Positions 15,175 to 23,179 of a stretch of 40,188 nt of DNA are shown here, piece by piece. The notes under the pieces were generated by a model. That model was not told the origin of the DNA. It ran no database searches and worked only from the letters and a program-made list of their open reading frames with translations. Numbering within the stretch: the stretch's first letter is position 1; each line of letters starts with the position of its first letter. This DNA is from an uncultured Muribaculaceae bacterium (lineage in GTDB: Bacteria; Bacteroidota; Bacteroidia; Bacteroidales; Muribaculaceae). The translations under genes were made by a program, and so were the position numbers. The DNA is taken from NCBI GenBank assembly GCA_905233915.1, contig CAJOFM010000017.1, positions 1 to 40,188 of the forward strand. The letters are read 5' to 3'.

Positions 15175-15852
15175 ATGAGAATAGATATACTGACAGTGAT
15201 GCCCGACGCGCTCGAGTCGCCGTTGCACACCTCCATCCTGCAACGAGCCCAGGATAAGGGCTTGGTGGAGATCCACGTGCACAACCTGCGCGACTGGAGC
15301 CTGCGCAAGCACCGCAAGGTGGATGACTACCCCTTCGGCGGGGAGGCGGGCATGGTCATGCAGATCGAGCCGGTGTGGCGCTGCATGGAGGAGCTCAAGA
15401 GCCAGCGTGACTATGACGAAATCATCTTCACTTCGCCCGATGGTGAACAACTCGACCAGCCCATGGCTAATGCCTTGTCGCTCAAGGAGAACATCATGAT
15501 TCTGTGCGGTCACTACAAGGGGGTGGATTACCGCATCCGCGAGCACCTCATCACGCGGGAAATCACCATCGGTGACTATGTGCTCACCGGTGGCGAATTG
15601 CCTGCCGCGGTCATTGCCGATGCCGTCGTGCGCCTGTTGCCCGGAGCGATTGGTGACGAGCAGAGCGCGCTGAGCGACTCCTTCCAGGACGGCCTCATCG
15701 AGGCACCCGTCTATACCCGCCCCGAGGTGTTTAACGGCTGGCATGTGCCCGAAATCCTGTTGAGCGGCCACCAGGCCAAGATTGCCGAGTGGAAGATGCA
15801 GCAGTCGCTCGAGCGCACACGCCGCTTGCGCCCCAACCTCCTGAAAGACTGA
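15175..15852 (+). CDS. trmD: tRNA (guanine-N1-)-methyltransferase
   Basis: A 225-residue SPOUT-class enzyme that methylates N1 of G37 in tRNAs with a G next to the anticodon, using S-adenosylmethionine, and so prevents +1 frameshifting. The N terminus [17 protein letters not shown] is typical. The family blocks [17 protein letters not shown] (~47-64) and [16 protein letters not shown] (~111-126), and the trefoil-knot SAM site [13 protein letters not shown] (~133-145), are intact. Its length matches the usual 220-250 residues. It acts in the cytoplasm as a homodimer. Here it is not in the common rpsP-rimM-trmD-rplS operon but precedes a divIC-like gene. Confidence 0.97.
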   Translation: MRIDILTVMPDALESPLHTSILQRAQDKGLVEIHVHNLRDWSLRKHRKVDDYPFGGEAGMVMQIEPVWRCMEELKSQRDYDEIIFTSPDGEQLDQPMANALSLKENIMILCGHYKGVDYRIREHLITREITIGDYVLTGGELPAAVIADAVVRLLPGAIGDEQSALSDSFQDGLIEAPVYTRPEVFNGWHVPEILLSGHQAKIAEWKMQQSLERTRRLRPNLLKD

Positions 15853-15864
15853 GCCGTCAAGTAT

Positions 15865-15883
15865 TCCGTGGCATCGCCACGGA
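15865..15883. repeat. Perfect 8-bp hairpin after trmD
   Basis: TCCGTGGC and GCCACGGA flank a 3-nt loop, 12 nt after the trmD stop. No T-run follows, so it may be a REP-like or mRNA-stabilising hairpin, or a weak terminator, rather than a classical terminator. Confidence 0.6.
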
Positions 15884-15926
15884 CAACAAAAAGAGTACTA
15901 GACAACAAAAAAATAAAAACCAGAAT

Positions 15927-16235
15927 ATGTCACCCTTCAATTTTCAACGCCCCAAGTGGATACCGCGATGGCTCAACATCCCGCTGTTGATTTTCATCGC
16001 CTTTGTAGTGGTGCTGCTGTTCTTTGGCGAGAATAACTACATCCGCATCAGCAAGTACCGTTCCGAGATCAATGACCTTAAGAGCCAGATCAAGAACAAC
16101 CTGGACTCGGCTGCCGTCTATGATGCCAAGGTCAACGAACTCAACACCGACAACGAGTCGCTCGAACGCCTCGTGCGCGAGAAATACGGCATGAAGCGCG
16201 TCAACGAGGACGTTTATATCACCGACATTCCTTAA
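15927..16235 (+). CDS. DivIC/FtsB-like septum formation initiator
   Basis: A 102-residue bitopic protein. I choose the ATG at 15927 (MSPFNFQRPKWIPRWLN), because the longer frame would overlap trmD and lacks a plausible leader. A short basic N terminus precedes one membrane helix (about 17-37, PLLIFIAFVVVLLFFG). A periplasmic coiled coil follows (about 45-85, ISKYRSEINDLKSQI...). The C-terminal REKYGMKRVNEDVYI is the typical FtsB/DivIC end. These proteins form the FtsQ-FtsL-FtsB subcomplex that activates septal peptidoglycan synthesis. It is followed 5 nt later by an uncharacterised membrane protein. Confidence 0.88.
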   Translation: MSPFNFQRPKWIPRWLNIPLLIFIAFVVVLLFFGENNYIRISKYRSEINDLKSQIKNNLDSAAVYDAKVNELNTDNESLERLVREKYGMKRVNEDVYITDIP

Positions 16236-16240
16236 CCGAT

Positions 16241-16618
16241 ATGGCAACACAAGACAATCGAACGCGCAATGCCAACGTGCTGGTGGCCCTGGGGCTGCTG
16301 GTCATGGTCGTCATGGCGGTAATGCCATTGTTTAACCTGTTTGATGCCAACAGTGAATGGATGCGATGGGTGTTTGCCGCTGGAGCCGCCCTCGTGCTGG
16401 TGGGACGCGTCATGGGGACCTACAGGGGCTCCTCGTTGCGCATCAAGCGTCTGCACCGCATCCTCATTTCCAGTGCTGTCCTGTACTGCGCCAGTGCCCT
16501 GCTGATGTTCCTGTCGCGCGGCACCAACGACTGGGTGGCCTTCCTGCTTGCCGGTCTCGTGATGCAGATTTATGCCTCGTGGATGATTGATTACGAGAGC
16601 AAGAAAACCGAGAAATAG
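16241..16618 (+). CDS. Four-helix membrane protein downstream of divIC
   Basis: A 125-residue inner-membrane protein of unknown function. Four hydrophobic segments are seen: about 12-32, 42-58, 74-92 and 97-113. The tails are short and charged, with a basic stretch RGSSLRIKRLHR between helices two and three. The start lies 5 nt after the divIC-like stop, so the two are translationally close and probably co-expressed. That hints at an envelope or division-related role, but nothing in the sequence proves it. Confidence 0.75.
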   Translation: MATQDNRTRNANVLVALGLLVMVVMAVMPLFNLFDANSEWMRWVFAAGAALVLVGRVMGTYRGSSLRIKRLHRILISSAVLYCASALLMFLSRGTNDWVAFLLAGLVMQIYASWMIDYESKKTEK

Positions 16619-16639
16619 CAATAATCTGACGGATAGATT

Positions 16640-16670
16640 TTTGTCATTTCCAAGGGTTTTTATAATTTTG
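16640..16670 (+). promoter_or_regulatory. Promoter of coaX, almost leaderless
   Basis: TTTG (16640-16643) and TAATTTTG (16663-16670) form a consensus pair with a 19-nt spacer. The coaX ATG begins at 16679, only 8 nt after the -7 element, so the leader would be a few bases at most. Confidence 0.7.
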
Positions 16671-16678
16671 CGCTTTTA

Positions 16679-17443
16679 ATGAAAGGTACTCTGACTATAG
16701 ACAACGGCAACAGCTCGGTCAAGGTGGCGTTTTTTATCGGCGCCCAGATCGTGGCAACCAATCGTTTTATGCGGCGGGATGTGAGGCTGCTGGAACGCTT
16801 CATCAGCTCCTACAAGCCCGTTAACGCCATCGTGTGCAGCACCGCCTCATCGGCAGCGGCCCAGCGCATCGAGCGCGTGGCCGAGGAGCGCTGCCCGCAT
16901 GTGTTGCACCTCTCGCATGAGACTCCACTCCCCATCCGTTTAGGCTACCGCACCCCGCAAACCTTGGGGCGCGACCGCATCGCCACCGCCGTGGGCGCAT
17001 GGACTATCGCACAGCGTTTGGACAGCGCCAACGATGTGCTCGTTATCGATGCCGGCACTGCAATCACCTATGACCTGGTGACGGCCGACGGCTGTTTTGT
17101 GGGCGGCAACATCGCTCCCGGATTGCGCCTGCGTTTCAAGTCATTGCATGAGCACACGGGATTGTTGCCACTGGTGGATGCCAACGGCGACACGCCCGTA
17201 GTGGGATATGACACGATGACCGCCATCCGCAGCGGTGTGACGTTAGGACTGATAGGAGAGGTCAAGAACTATATCGCCGACCTCAAGTTGTCACATCCCA
17301 ATCTGATGGTGTTCATCACTGGTGGCGACGGCAAAATGCTGTACACGCGCTTGGCCGACGAAAACGTGATTTATAACGAACATCTTGCGGCTGAAGGTCT
17401 CAACCGCATCCATTTATATAATGAAGTACATGAAACTCATTAA
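16679..17443 (+). CDS. coaX: Type III pantothenate kinase
   Basis: A 254-residue cytoplasmic enzyme that phosphorylates pantothenate with ATP, the first step of coenzyme A synthesis. The type III kinases belong to the ASKHA fold. The N-terminal phosphate loop TIDNGNSSVKVAFF (~6-19) fits, as do the pantothenate-site motif TLGRDRIATAVGAW (~98-111) and the second phosphate loop VIDAGTAITYDLV (~122-134) with GGNIAPGLRLRFKSLH. The C-terminal VFITGGDGKML is the adenosine loop. The length is normal. The 3' end overlaps the next gene by 23 bases, so coaX and the outer-membrane barrel gene are translationally coupled. Confidence 0.96.
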   Translation: MKGTLTIDNGNSSVKVAFFIGAQIVATNRFMRRDVRLLERFISSYKPVNAIVCSTASSAAAQRIERVAEERCPHVLHLSHETPLPIRLGYRTPQTLGRDRIATAVGAWTIAQRLDSANDVLVIDAGTAITYDLVTADGCFVGGNIAPGLRLRFKSLHEHTGLLPLVDANGDTPVVGYDTMTAIRSGVTLGLIGEVKNYIADLKLSHPNLMVFITGGDGKMLYTRLADENVIYNEHLAAEGLNRIHLYNEVHETH

Positions 17444-18671
17444 GAAGATATCATTGTTGCTGCTTGCCGTGGCCATGGGTTGCGGTGCGGCACAGGCTCA
17501 AATCGTCTCAACGCCTTACTCCAAGATGGGCTACGGAATGCTCAACGACAACGTGTCGAGCATCCAGCGCTCGATGGGCGGTGTGGGTTATGCCATGCGT
17601 GGGGGATGCATAGTGAATGTGATGAACCCTGCCTCCTATGCCCATGTGGACTCCCTCACCTTCCTTTGGGATGTCGGTATCGACCTCACCAACCTGTGGA
17701 GCGAGGAGAACGGTAACAAGGGCTACAACTTTGGTGGCGGTCTGGACTATCTGACGGGCCACTTCAAACTGGCCAAGGGATTGGGTGCCTCGTTTGGACT
17801 CGTGCCCTATTCCTCGGTGGGATATTCCTATGGCGGCGATATCACCGGTGGCAGCGATTCCCGTAGTGGCAACGGCGGCTTCAACCAGTTGTATGCCGGT
17901 GTGGGCTACGAGCCGGTCAAGAACCTGAGCGTGGGTGTGAATTTCGCCTATCTGTTCGGCACGACGACCAACTCGACGCTGATTCAGACCTCATCGTCAA
18001 GTTACTTTACCCGCAGCATGAAGCTCCGCGACTGGAATGCCCAGGTAGGTCTTCAGTACAGTCTGCCATTGAGAAAAGGCAACGACATGTTGACCGTGGG
18101 CGCTGTTTATCAACCCAAGAAGTCCTTCCATGGCGAGTCATGGGGCACGAGCTATGACAGCCAGGATGCCAAGGCCGACACCATTGACTACATGAAGATG
18201 GGTGGCAACTACGAGCAGCCCGCATCCATCGGCGTGGGCTTGAGTTACAATCTCAACCGCCGTCTCACTATCGAGGCCGACTATACCTACCAGCAGTGGA
18301 GCAAGGCTAAGTATCATCCCATCAGCGGCTTTGAATCACAGGACATGCGATTTGACGACCGCTGGAAGGTGGCAGCAGGTGTGCAATACACGCCCAACAA
18401 GCGTGGCAGCTATGTGGGTGCCATGATGTTCCGTGCAGGTGTGTTCTATAACCACGATTACCTCAATTATGCAGGCAACAATGTGAGGGATTATGGAGCC
18501 TCCATCGGATTTGGTCTGCCTGCTCCCGGCAGCAAGACGACCATTAACCTGGGTCTGGAGTGGCGTCATCGACAGACCGCGCCAGTGCGTCTCATTACCG
18601 AGAATTATTTCAACATCACGCTGGGCGTGAACTTCAACGAGTTGTGGTTCTGGAAGAGCCGCATCCGCTAA
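17421..18671 (+). CDS. Outer-membrane beta-barrel protein, OmpP1/FadL-like
   Basis: A 416-residue exported protein. The likely start is the ATG at 17421 (MKYMKLIKKISLLLLAVAMG), inside the coaX end; the ATG at 17430 is nearly as good. A signal peptide ends near AQAQ. The N-terminal NPASYAHVDSLTF segment and the rest of the protein alternate aromatic and glycine residues in repeated amphipathic strands, ending with ITLGVNFNELWFWKSRIR as a final barrel strand. This fits an outer-membrane porin of the FadL/OmpP1 type, which in other bacteria moves hydrophobic compounds; the substrate here is unknown. The order coaX, barrel, lptC, CNNM suggests an envelope-biogenesis cluster. Confidence 0.78.
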   Translation: MKYMKLIKKISLLLLAVAMGCGAAQAQIVSTPYSKMGYGMLNDNVSSIQRSMGGVGYAMRGGCIVNVMNPASYAHVDSLTFLWDVGIDLTNLWSEENGNKGYNFGGGLDYLTGHFKLAKGLGASFGLVPYSSVGYSYGGDITGGSDSRSGNGGFNQLYAGVGYEPVKNLSVGVNFAYLFGTTTNSTLIQTSSSSYFTRSMKLRDWNAQVGLQYSLPLRKGNDMLTVGAVYQPKKSFHGESWGTSYDSQDAKADTIDYMKMGGNYEQPASIGVGLSYNLNRRLTIEADYTYQQWSKAKYHPISGFESQDMRFDDRWKVAAGVQYTPNKRGSYVGAMMFRAGVFYNHDYLNYAGNNVRDYGASIGFGLPAPGSKTTINLGLEWRHRQTAPVRLITENYFNITLGVNFNELWFWKSRIR

Positions 18672-18676
18672 AACCT

Positions 18677-19276
18677 GTGAACCGACTTTCACACATAGCC
18701 GTCACCGTGCTCATCTTGCTCGCTGCGGGTTCCTGCAAGGAGGATTCCACCAGCGTGGTGAGCCATGCCACCAATCCCGAGAAGGTGCCGACAATGACGA
18801 CGACCGATGTGCAGACGGTAATCAGCGAGGACGGGAACACCCGCTACCGCATAGCGGCTCCCGTGTGGAACATGTTTGAGGAGGCTAAGGAGCCCCACTG
18901 GACTTTCCCCAAGGGGGTGACCTGTGAGGAGTTGGACGACAAATTCAACACCGTGACCTCCATCAAGTGTGACTCCGCCTATTTTGACAAGCCCACTTCA
19001 CTGTGGACACTCACGGGCAACGTGCGCATCAGCAATGCCAACAACGACCTCATCCTCACCGATCAGCTCATGTGGGACCAGCATGCCCACAAGATGTACA
19101 GCGATGCCTTTATCCACATCGAGAAGCAAGGTCGCATCATCGAGGGTCACGGTTATGAGTCCAACGAGCGCATCACGACCTACAAGCTGCGCCAGGTCGA
19201 GGCCATCTTCCCCATTGACGAGCGCCGCATGCCGCACCCCAATTCGGGTAATGCAGCCCCCGTTAATATGCAATAA
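18677..19276 (+). CDS. lptC: LPS export ABC transporter periplasmic protein LptC
   Basis: A 199-residue lipoprotein-type protein. The start is taken as the GTG at 18677 (MNRLSHIAVTVLILLAAGSC), 5 nt after the barrel gene stop. The longer frame would run inside that gene. The lipobox ends in AGSC with cysteine at about residue 20. The region from about 65 (YRIAAPVWNMFEEAKEPHWT) to 185 has the LptC/OstA pattern: FPKGVTCEELDD, ADSAYFDKPTSLWTLTGNV-like strands and a C-terminal IIEGHGYESNERI. LptC passes lipopolysaccharide from the LptBFG transporter to the LptA bridge. Bacteroidetes versions are often annotated as lipoproteins. Confidence 0.88.
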   Translation: MNRLSHIAVTVLILLAAGSCKEDSTSVVSHATNPEKVPTMTTTDVQTVISEDGNTRYRIAAPVWNMFEEAKEPHWTFPKGVTCEELDDKFNTVTSIKCDSAYFDKPTSLWTLTGNVRISNANNDLILTDQLMWDQHAHKMYSDAFIHIEKQGRIIEGHGYESNERITTYKLRQVEAIFPIDERRMPHPNSGNAAPVNMQ

Positions 19277-19299
19277 ATGATTAATCATTACTGAATAGT

Positions 19300-20598
19300 T
19301 TGGAACCAAGTAGTTATACATCACCATTGATTATCGCGCTCGTCGCGTTGCTGTGCTCGGCTTTCTTCTCGGGCATGGAAATCGCGTTTGTCTCGTCTAA
19401 CAAGGTGCGAGCCGAGATAGAGATGGCGCGTGGCGGCATCATCAACCGCATCCTCAATATCTACTACCGCAACCGCGAGATGTTCATCTCCACACTGCTC
19501 ATTGGTAACAACATCGCCAACATCGTCTATTCGATGGCAATGGCACGCCTGTTGACCATACCCCTGCAGCAATGGGTCCACAACGAGGCATTGTTGCTGC
19601 TTGTGCAGACCATCATCGCCACCGTCATCATCCTCATCTTCGGTGAGTTTGTGCCCAAGACAATGTTCCGCATCAACCCTAACGCCTCCTTGCGCACGGC
19701 GTCGGTGCCACTGTTCATGATTTATTGCCTCTTGTATCCCGTGTCGCGCTTTACCGAGTGGCTGTCGGCGTTGCTGATGAAAATCTTCGGCATTAAGATT
19801 GATACCACCCGCATGCGCCTGCTCACGGTCGATGAACTTGACGCCTATCTGCAGGAGAACATCGACAAGCGCGAGGACGAGAACAAGACCGTGGAACGAG
19901 AGGTCAAAATCTTTGAGAATGCACTTGACTTCAGCGACACGCGACTGCGCGACTGCATGGTGCCTCGCAACGAGATTGTTGCTGTTGATGTCGAGGACAC
20001 CACACGCGACGAACTGGTCAAGCTCTTCACACGCTCCGGCCTTTCCAAGATTGTCGTTTATAAAGAGAATATCGACGACGTGATCGGGTTTATCCAGGTG
20101 AGTGAGCTGTTCGTTACCGATGTGAACTGGAAAAAACGGATTAAGCCTGTGCTGTTTGCTCCCGAGACGCTCCTGGCGCGCAAGATGATGCAGCAGCTCA
20201 TGGGTGAGAAACGCTCCATGGCCATCGTTCTCGATGAGTTCGGTGGCACCAGCGGCATGGTAACCCTTGAGGACCTGGTAGAGGAAATTTTTGGCGAAAT
20301 TGAGGACGAGCACGACCGCAACAGCCTCACGGCTCGCCAGCTGAGCGAGACAAGCTATGAGTTCTCGGGGCGTATGGAAATCGAGGAAATCAACGAGCGG
20401 TTCCATCTTGACATCCCCGAGAGCGATGATTATCAGACCCTTGCCGGCTACTTGCTGGCCGAGAACGAGGCCATACCCAATGTGGGTGAGGTATTTGACC
20501 TGCCGCCCTACCGCTTCACTGTCGAGCGAAAGACGGCCGCCCGCATCGAACTTATCCGTGTCGATGTAATTGATGACGATGATAAGGAGAAGAAATGA
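19300..20598 (+). CDS. CNNM/CorC-type (HlyC-family) transporter protein
   Basis: A 432-residue membrane protein with a TTG start at 19300; an in-frame stop at 19282 and no upstream ATG leave few alternatives. The CNNM domain (about 8-190) has a first helix with SAFFSGMEIAFVSSN and further helices including FGEFVPKTMF. Two CBS domains (about 210-330) follow, with the linker DTRLRDCMVPRNEIVAVD and VLDEFGGTSGMVTLEDLVEEIFGEI. A CorC/HlyC domain (about 345-425) ends the protein. Relatives handle Mg2+/Co2+ and are often misnamed hemolysins; GldE of gliding bacteria is also in this family. It is probably the last gene of the coaX-lptC cluster, with a terminator-like hairpin behind it. Confidence 0.93.
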   Translation: MEPSSYTSPLIIALVALLCSAFFSGMEIAFVSSNKVRAEIEMARGGIINRILNIYYRNREMFISTLLIGNNIANIVYSMAMARLLTIPLQQWVHNEALLLLVQTIIATVIILIFGEFVPKTMFRINPNASLRTASVPLFMIYCLLYPVSRFTEWLSALLMKIFGIKIDTTRMRLLTVDELDAYLQENIDKREDENKTVEREVKIFENALDFSDTRLRDCMVPRNEIVAVDVEDTTRDELVKLFTRSGLSKIVVYKENIDDVIGFIQVSELFVTDVNWKKRIKPVLFAPETLLARKMMQQLMGEKRSMAIVLDEFGGTSGMVTLEDLVEEIFGEIEDEHDRNSLTARQLSETSYEFSGRMEIEEINERFHLDIPESDDYQTLAGYLLAENEAIPNVGEVFDLPPYRFTVERKTAARIELIRVDVIDDDDKEKK

Positions 20599-20615
20599 CG
20601 CATCGTGATAGCCTT

Positions 20616-20637
20616 AAGCACAAAATTCGTGCTTTTT
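20616..20637 (+). terminator. Terminator after the CNNM/CorC gene
   Basis: AAGCAC (20616-20621) pairs with GTGCTT (20629-20634) around a 7-nt loop and runs into a T-stretch. It sits 18 nt after the stop codon. Confidence 0.65.
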
Positions 20638-20658
20638 GATGAAAAAATCCCTCAAATA

Positions 20659-20691
20659 TTTGCACGATTGAAAACATTTGCACTATCTTTG
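20659..20691 (+). promoter_or_regulatory. Promoter of tRNA-Asp
   Basis: TTTG (20659-20662) and TATCTTTG (20684-20691) are separated by 21 nt. The tRNA begins 27 nt downstream. Confidence 0.7.
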
Positions 20692-20717
20692 CACCGCATT
20701 TCCCAAAAATGCAACCA

Positions 20718-20791
20718 GGTGTGTTAGTTCAGTTGGTTAGAATACCTGCCTGTCACGCAGGGGGTCGCGTGTTCGAGTCACGTACACACCG
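20718..20791 (+). tRNA. tRNA-Asp(GTC)
   Basis: All four arms can be drawn: acceptor GGTGTGT/ACACACC with discriminator G at 20791; D arm 20727-20743; anticodon stem CCTGC/GCAGG with loop CTGTCAC (anticodon GTC at 20752-20754); and T arm 20767-20783 with loop TTCGAGT. CCA is not encoded. A strong terminator follows. Confidence 0.96.
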
Positions 20792-20796
20792 CTCAG

Positions 20797-20827
20797 AGAG
20801 GAGTCCGCTACGGATTCCTCTTTTTTT
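20797..20827 (+). terminator. Terminator of tRNA-Asp
   Basis: An 11-bp stem (20797-20807 with 20811-20821, one G-T pair) with a 3-nt loop is followed by a run of seven T. Confidence 0.9.
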
Positions 20828-20901
20828 GCCTCTTCTTACTAGAAAATATAGGTTTTGAATTATTTTTTCTAAGATAATGATGATAAATACAGAACATTTA
20901 T

Positions 20902-20909
20902 TATTTTTG
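20902..20909 (+). promoter_or_regulatory. -7 element for the Omp28-like gene
   Basis: TATTTTTG fits TAnnTTTG, about 85 nt before the ATG at 20996. No matching -33 element was found. Confidence 0.4.
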
Positions 20910-20995
20910 TGGACTTCTTTGTAAGAAGTTGTTATCCGCATCAACTACGATAAACCAATAAATGTTTAATAAAAATCTCTAATTATCAATTTATT

Positions 20996-22837
20996 ATGAA
21001 GAAATCATTGTTACTTTTGCTTGTGGCCATGATGCTTCCCATGCTGATGGGGGCAATGGATTTGGCCGAGAACCAAAGACTCTTGGGTCACTACACGACC
21101 GACGACCTTTCCACGACTGGTTGGGGTAAGACCGGTGCTAAAGGTGTATTATCTGTCGCGATTGAATTGAATGCCGATGAGCTGGCCTTGTACCAGGGCA
21201 GTAAAATTGTTGCCTTGCGTGTTGGCCTCGCCAAGACTGCTCCTGTCACACGCGTGTTTATCGTTCCTGTTGACGGTAACGGCAACTGTGGCGAGTTTGC
21301 TGAATGGTCATGCGACGTGTCAGAGGTTGGATGGAATCTTATTGAGTTGGCAACACCTTATGACCTCAACCTGCCTGCCGATTACTCACTGAGGATAGGC
21401 TTTGACTATGAGCAGAAAACTTCGGTAACAAAACCGCTTTCGGTTGTTAATATTGGTACGATTTATCCGGCATTATTTTATAGGGATGGCAATTGGACAA
21501 CTAACAACTTGAATGGTAACTTGAGTTTGCAGTGCATCGTCGAGGGTGACAGTTTCCTTGACTATGCCATCAGGATGCGTGGTCTGTCGTGCAAGAATAA
21601 GTTAAAAACAGGTGATGACCTTCCCTTCTTGTTCCAAACGTGCAGACTGGGTGATGTTGAAGTACCATCGGGAGCTTGTACCTATGAGATTGCTATTGAC
21701 GGCAATGTTGCCGCTACGATGACCAATCCCGAGGCGTTGAATAGTAGTTATATCACAGTGAATGGTACTGTCAATACTGCCGGCTTGAGTGCTGGATTGC
21801 ACACCTTGAAGATTTCTGCTGTTAGCGTCAATGGCGAACCTCTTGAGATTCCTGCCTCTGTGTCCTGCAATTTTGCAACGTTCGAGTTCGGCTTCTCGCG
21901 TCAGATGCGTCTTGTAGAGCAGTTCACATCTACCGAGTGTACTTGGTGCCCGCTGGGATCTCAAAACCTTCAGCTGCTATGTGATATGCGTGGCGATATA
22001 GCATGGGTCGGCGTTCATCAGATTTTGTCTTCTTATGATCCGTTCCAATTTGCTCAGGCTGATACCATTGCTCAGTGGCAAGGCGGAACCTCATTCCCCA
22101 CAGGTTCATTTGACCGCACTCAGGGTGTTGATCAAGACAATGCAAATAATGTTGCAACTGTTCTCAGTTACAACAATCCCTCATACGGAGCAAACTACTT
22201 TAACTCTTTCCTGAATGGTAGTCATTTTGATGACCCGGCTTGGGCTACAGTGTACATCAACAGCACCTATGATGCCGCTACTCGCAAAGCAGTCATCACT
22301 GTTAATGGCGATTTGGTGCCTGGTTTCGAGGGAGTAATGGGCACTGACAGTAAACTCACCGTCTATATTACTGAGGATAGTTTGGTAGCAAGGCAGATTG
22401 ATCAGGGCGTGATGGTTAATGATTATGTTCATAATGGTGTATTACGCAAGGCGTTAGGCTCTGCCACGGGTGTAAATCTCAAGAAAACCGGTGACACTTA
22501 CAAAAATGAGTTCACTGTTGATATTCCCGAGGCTTGGAATGCCGATAATTTGAACATCGTCGCATTCATCAGCCGTCCGCTCCGTAGAAATGCCTATAAT
22601 GACATCTTTGTTACCAATACCAACATGCGCAAGCTGGGCGAGTTTGATGAGCCCACGGTTGTTATTGGCGACTTGACGGGTGACGGCATCCTCAATGTTG
22701 CCGACGTAACCGCCTTGATCAGCATCGTTCTCAATGGTGATGCTGTTGATTTGGACGTTGCCGATTTGTCGGGAGATGGAATCGTCAATGTGGCCGATGT
22801 TACAGCATTAATCACCTTAGTACTTAACGGTCAGTAA
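20996..22837 (+). CDS. Omp28-like secreted protein with C-terminal dockerin-like repeats
   Basis: A 613-residue exported protein with signal peptide MKKSLLLLLVAMMLPMLMGA. The N-terminal part (~25-200) is a beta-sandwich-like region. The central domain starts near residue 305. It carries RLVEQFTSTECTWCPLGSQN, a thioredoxin-like CxxC (C-T-W-C) near residue 316, as in the Omp28-related family of Porphyromonas and other Bacteroidetes. About 240 residues of Omp28-type sequence follow (QWQGGTSFPTGSFDR and so on). The C terminus (~556-613) has two well-formed dockerin-like repeats, DLTGDGILNVADVTALI and DLSGDGIVNVADVTALI. The protein probably sits on the surface or in a complex; a redox or adhesin role is possible. 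Its codon use is more AT-rich than that of the housekeeping genes nearby. It is monocistronic with a strong terminator. Confidence 0.85.
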   Translation: MKKSLLLLLVAMMLPMLMGAMDLAENQRLLGHYTTDDLSTTGWGKTGAKGVLSVAIELNADELALYQGSKIVALRVGLAKTAPVTRVFIVPVDGNGNCGEFAEWSCDVSEVGWNLIELATPYDLNLPADYSLRIGFDYEQKTSVTKPLSVVNIGTIYPALFYRDGNWTTNNLNGNLSLQCIVEGDSFLDYAIRMRGLSCKNKLKTGDDLPFLFQTCRLGDVEVPSGACTYEIAIDGNVAATMTNPEALNSSYITVNGTVNTAGLSAGLHTLKISAVSVNGEPLEIPASVSCNFATFEFGFSRQMRLVEQFTSTECTWCPLGSQNLQLLCDMRGDIAWVGVHQILSSYDPFQFAQADTIAQWQGGTSFPTGSFDRTQGVDQDNANNVATVLSYNNPSYGANYFNSFLNGSHFDDPAWATVYINSTYDAATRKAVITVNGDLVPGFEGVMGTDSKLTVYITEDSLVARQIDQGVMVNDYVHNGVLRKALGSATGVNLKKTGDTYKNEFTVDIPEAWNADNLNIVAFISRPLRRNAYNDIFVTNTNMRKLGEFDEPTVVIGDLTGDGILNVADVTALISIVLNGDAVDLDVADLSGDGIVNVADVTALITLVLNGQ

Positions 22838-22865
22838 TTCTTACAGGAACTGATTGAGCAATAAA

Positions 22866-22906
22866 GACGGATGAGGGTTCCCAATTTGAACCCTCATCCG
22901 TCCTTT
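22866..22906. terminator. Strong terminator after the Omp28-like gene, probably bidirectional
   Basis: A perfect 15-bp stem (22866-22880 with 22888-22902), 7-nt loop and TTTT downstream on the plus strand. On the minus strand the same stem follows tRNA-Pro and is trailed by TCTTTATT, so it can serve both convergent transcripts. Confidence 0.9.
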
Positions 22907-22908
22907 TG

Positions 22909-22983
22909 TCGGGGTACCTGGATTCGAACCAGGGACCTCCTGCTCCCAAAGCAGGCGCGCTAACCGGACTGCGCTACACCCCG
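22909..22983 (-). tRNA. tRNA-Pro(TGG)
   Basis: On the minus strand the acceptor arms CGGGGTG and TACCCCG pair, with discriminator A at 22909. The anticodon loop TTTGGGA gives anticodon TGG, inside stem CCTGC/GCAGG. The T loop is TTCGAAT. CCA is not encoded. Its promoter lies at 23005-23036. Confidence 0.96.
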
Positions 22984-23004
22984 AACGTTGCGTTAAAAGC
23001 GGTG

Positions 23005-23036
23005 CAAAGGTAGTGCAAGTTGAGCGGAGTGCCAAA
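23005..23036 (-). promoter_or_regulatory. Promoter of tRNA-Pro
   Basis: On the minus strand TTTG (23033-23036) and TACCTTTG (23005-23012) are spaced by 20 nt, 22 nt before the tRNA. The spacer (CTCAACTTGCAC) resembles that of the cytoskeleton-like operon promoter (CCCAACTTGCAT). Confidence 0.8.
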
Positions 23037-23066
23037 CAAAAAACCAATTTTTTTGTTTGCAATCCC
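23012..23066. repeat. Direct repeat copy 1 (overlaps tRNA-Pro promoter)
   Basis: A 55-bp unit repeated at 23101-23154 with only one T inserted. It includes the promoter spacer, the -33 box and an A/T-tract palindrome (CAAACAAAAAA / TTTTTTGTTTG). Confidence 0.9.
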
Positions 23067-23100
23067 GAAACGCAGCCTACCTTCGCCGTAAGGCAACGAG

Positions 23101-23154
23101 AGTGCAAGTTGAGCGGAGTGCCAAACAAAAAACCAATTTTTTGTTTGCAATCCC
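23101..23154. repeat. Direct repeat copy 2 (lacks the -7 box)
   Basis: It is identical to 23012-23066 except for a one-base shorter T-run. The base adjacent to the unit differs, so TACCTTTG is replaced by an unrelated sequence (TCTCGTTG). Confidence 0.9.
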
Positions 23155-23179
23155 CCATCATAACCCTGCGGGGCTAATG

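Noticed and set aside
14806..15771. 321-codon minus-strand frame opposite DUF4491 and trmD
   Set aside because: It spans two well-supported plus-strand genes and the gap between them, with no motif of its own.
19321..20406. 361-codon minus-strand frame opposite the CNNM/CorC gene
   Set aside because: Histidine- and glutamine-rich antisense translation with no motif; the plus-strand product has complete CNNM, CBS and CorC domains.
22841..23161. Small minus-strand frame containing PGSNPG
   Set aside because: The peptide is the usual artefact of translating a tRNA (here tRNA-Pro) plus duplicated promoter DNA.
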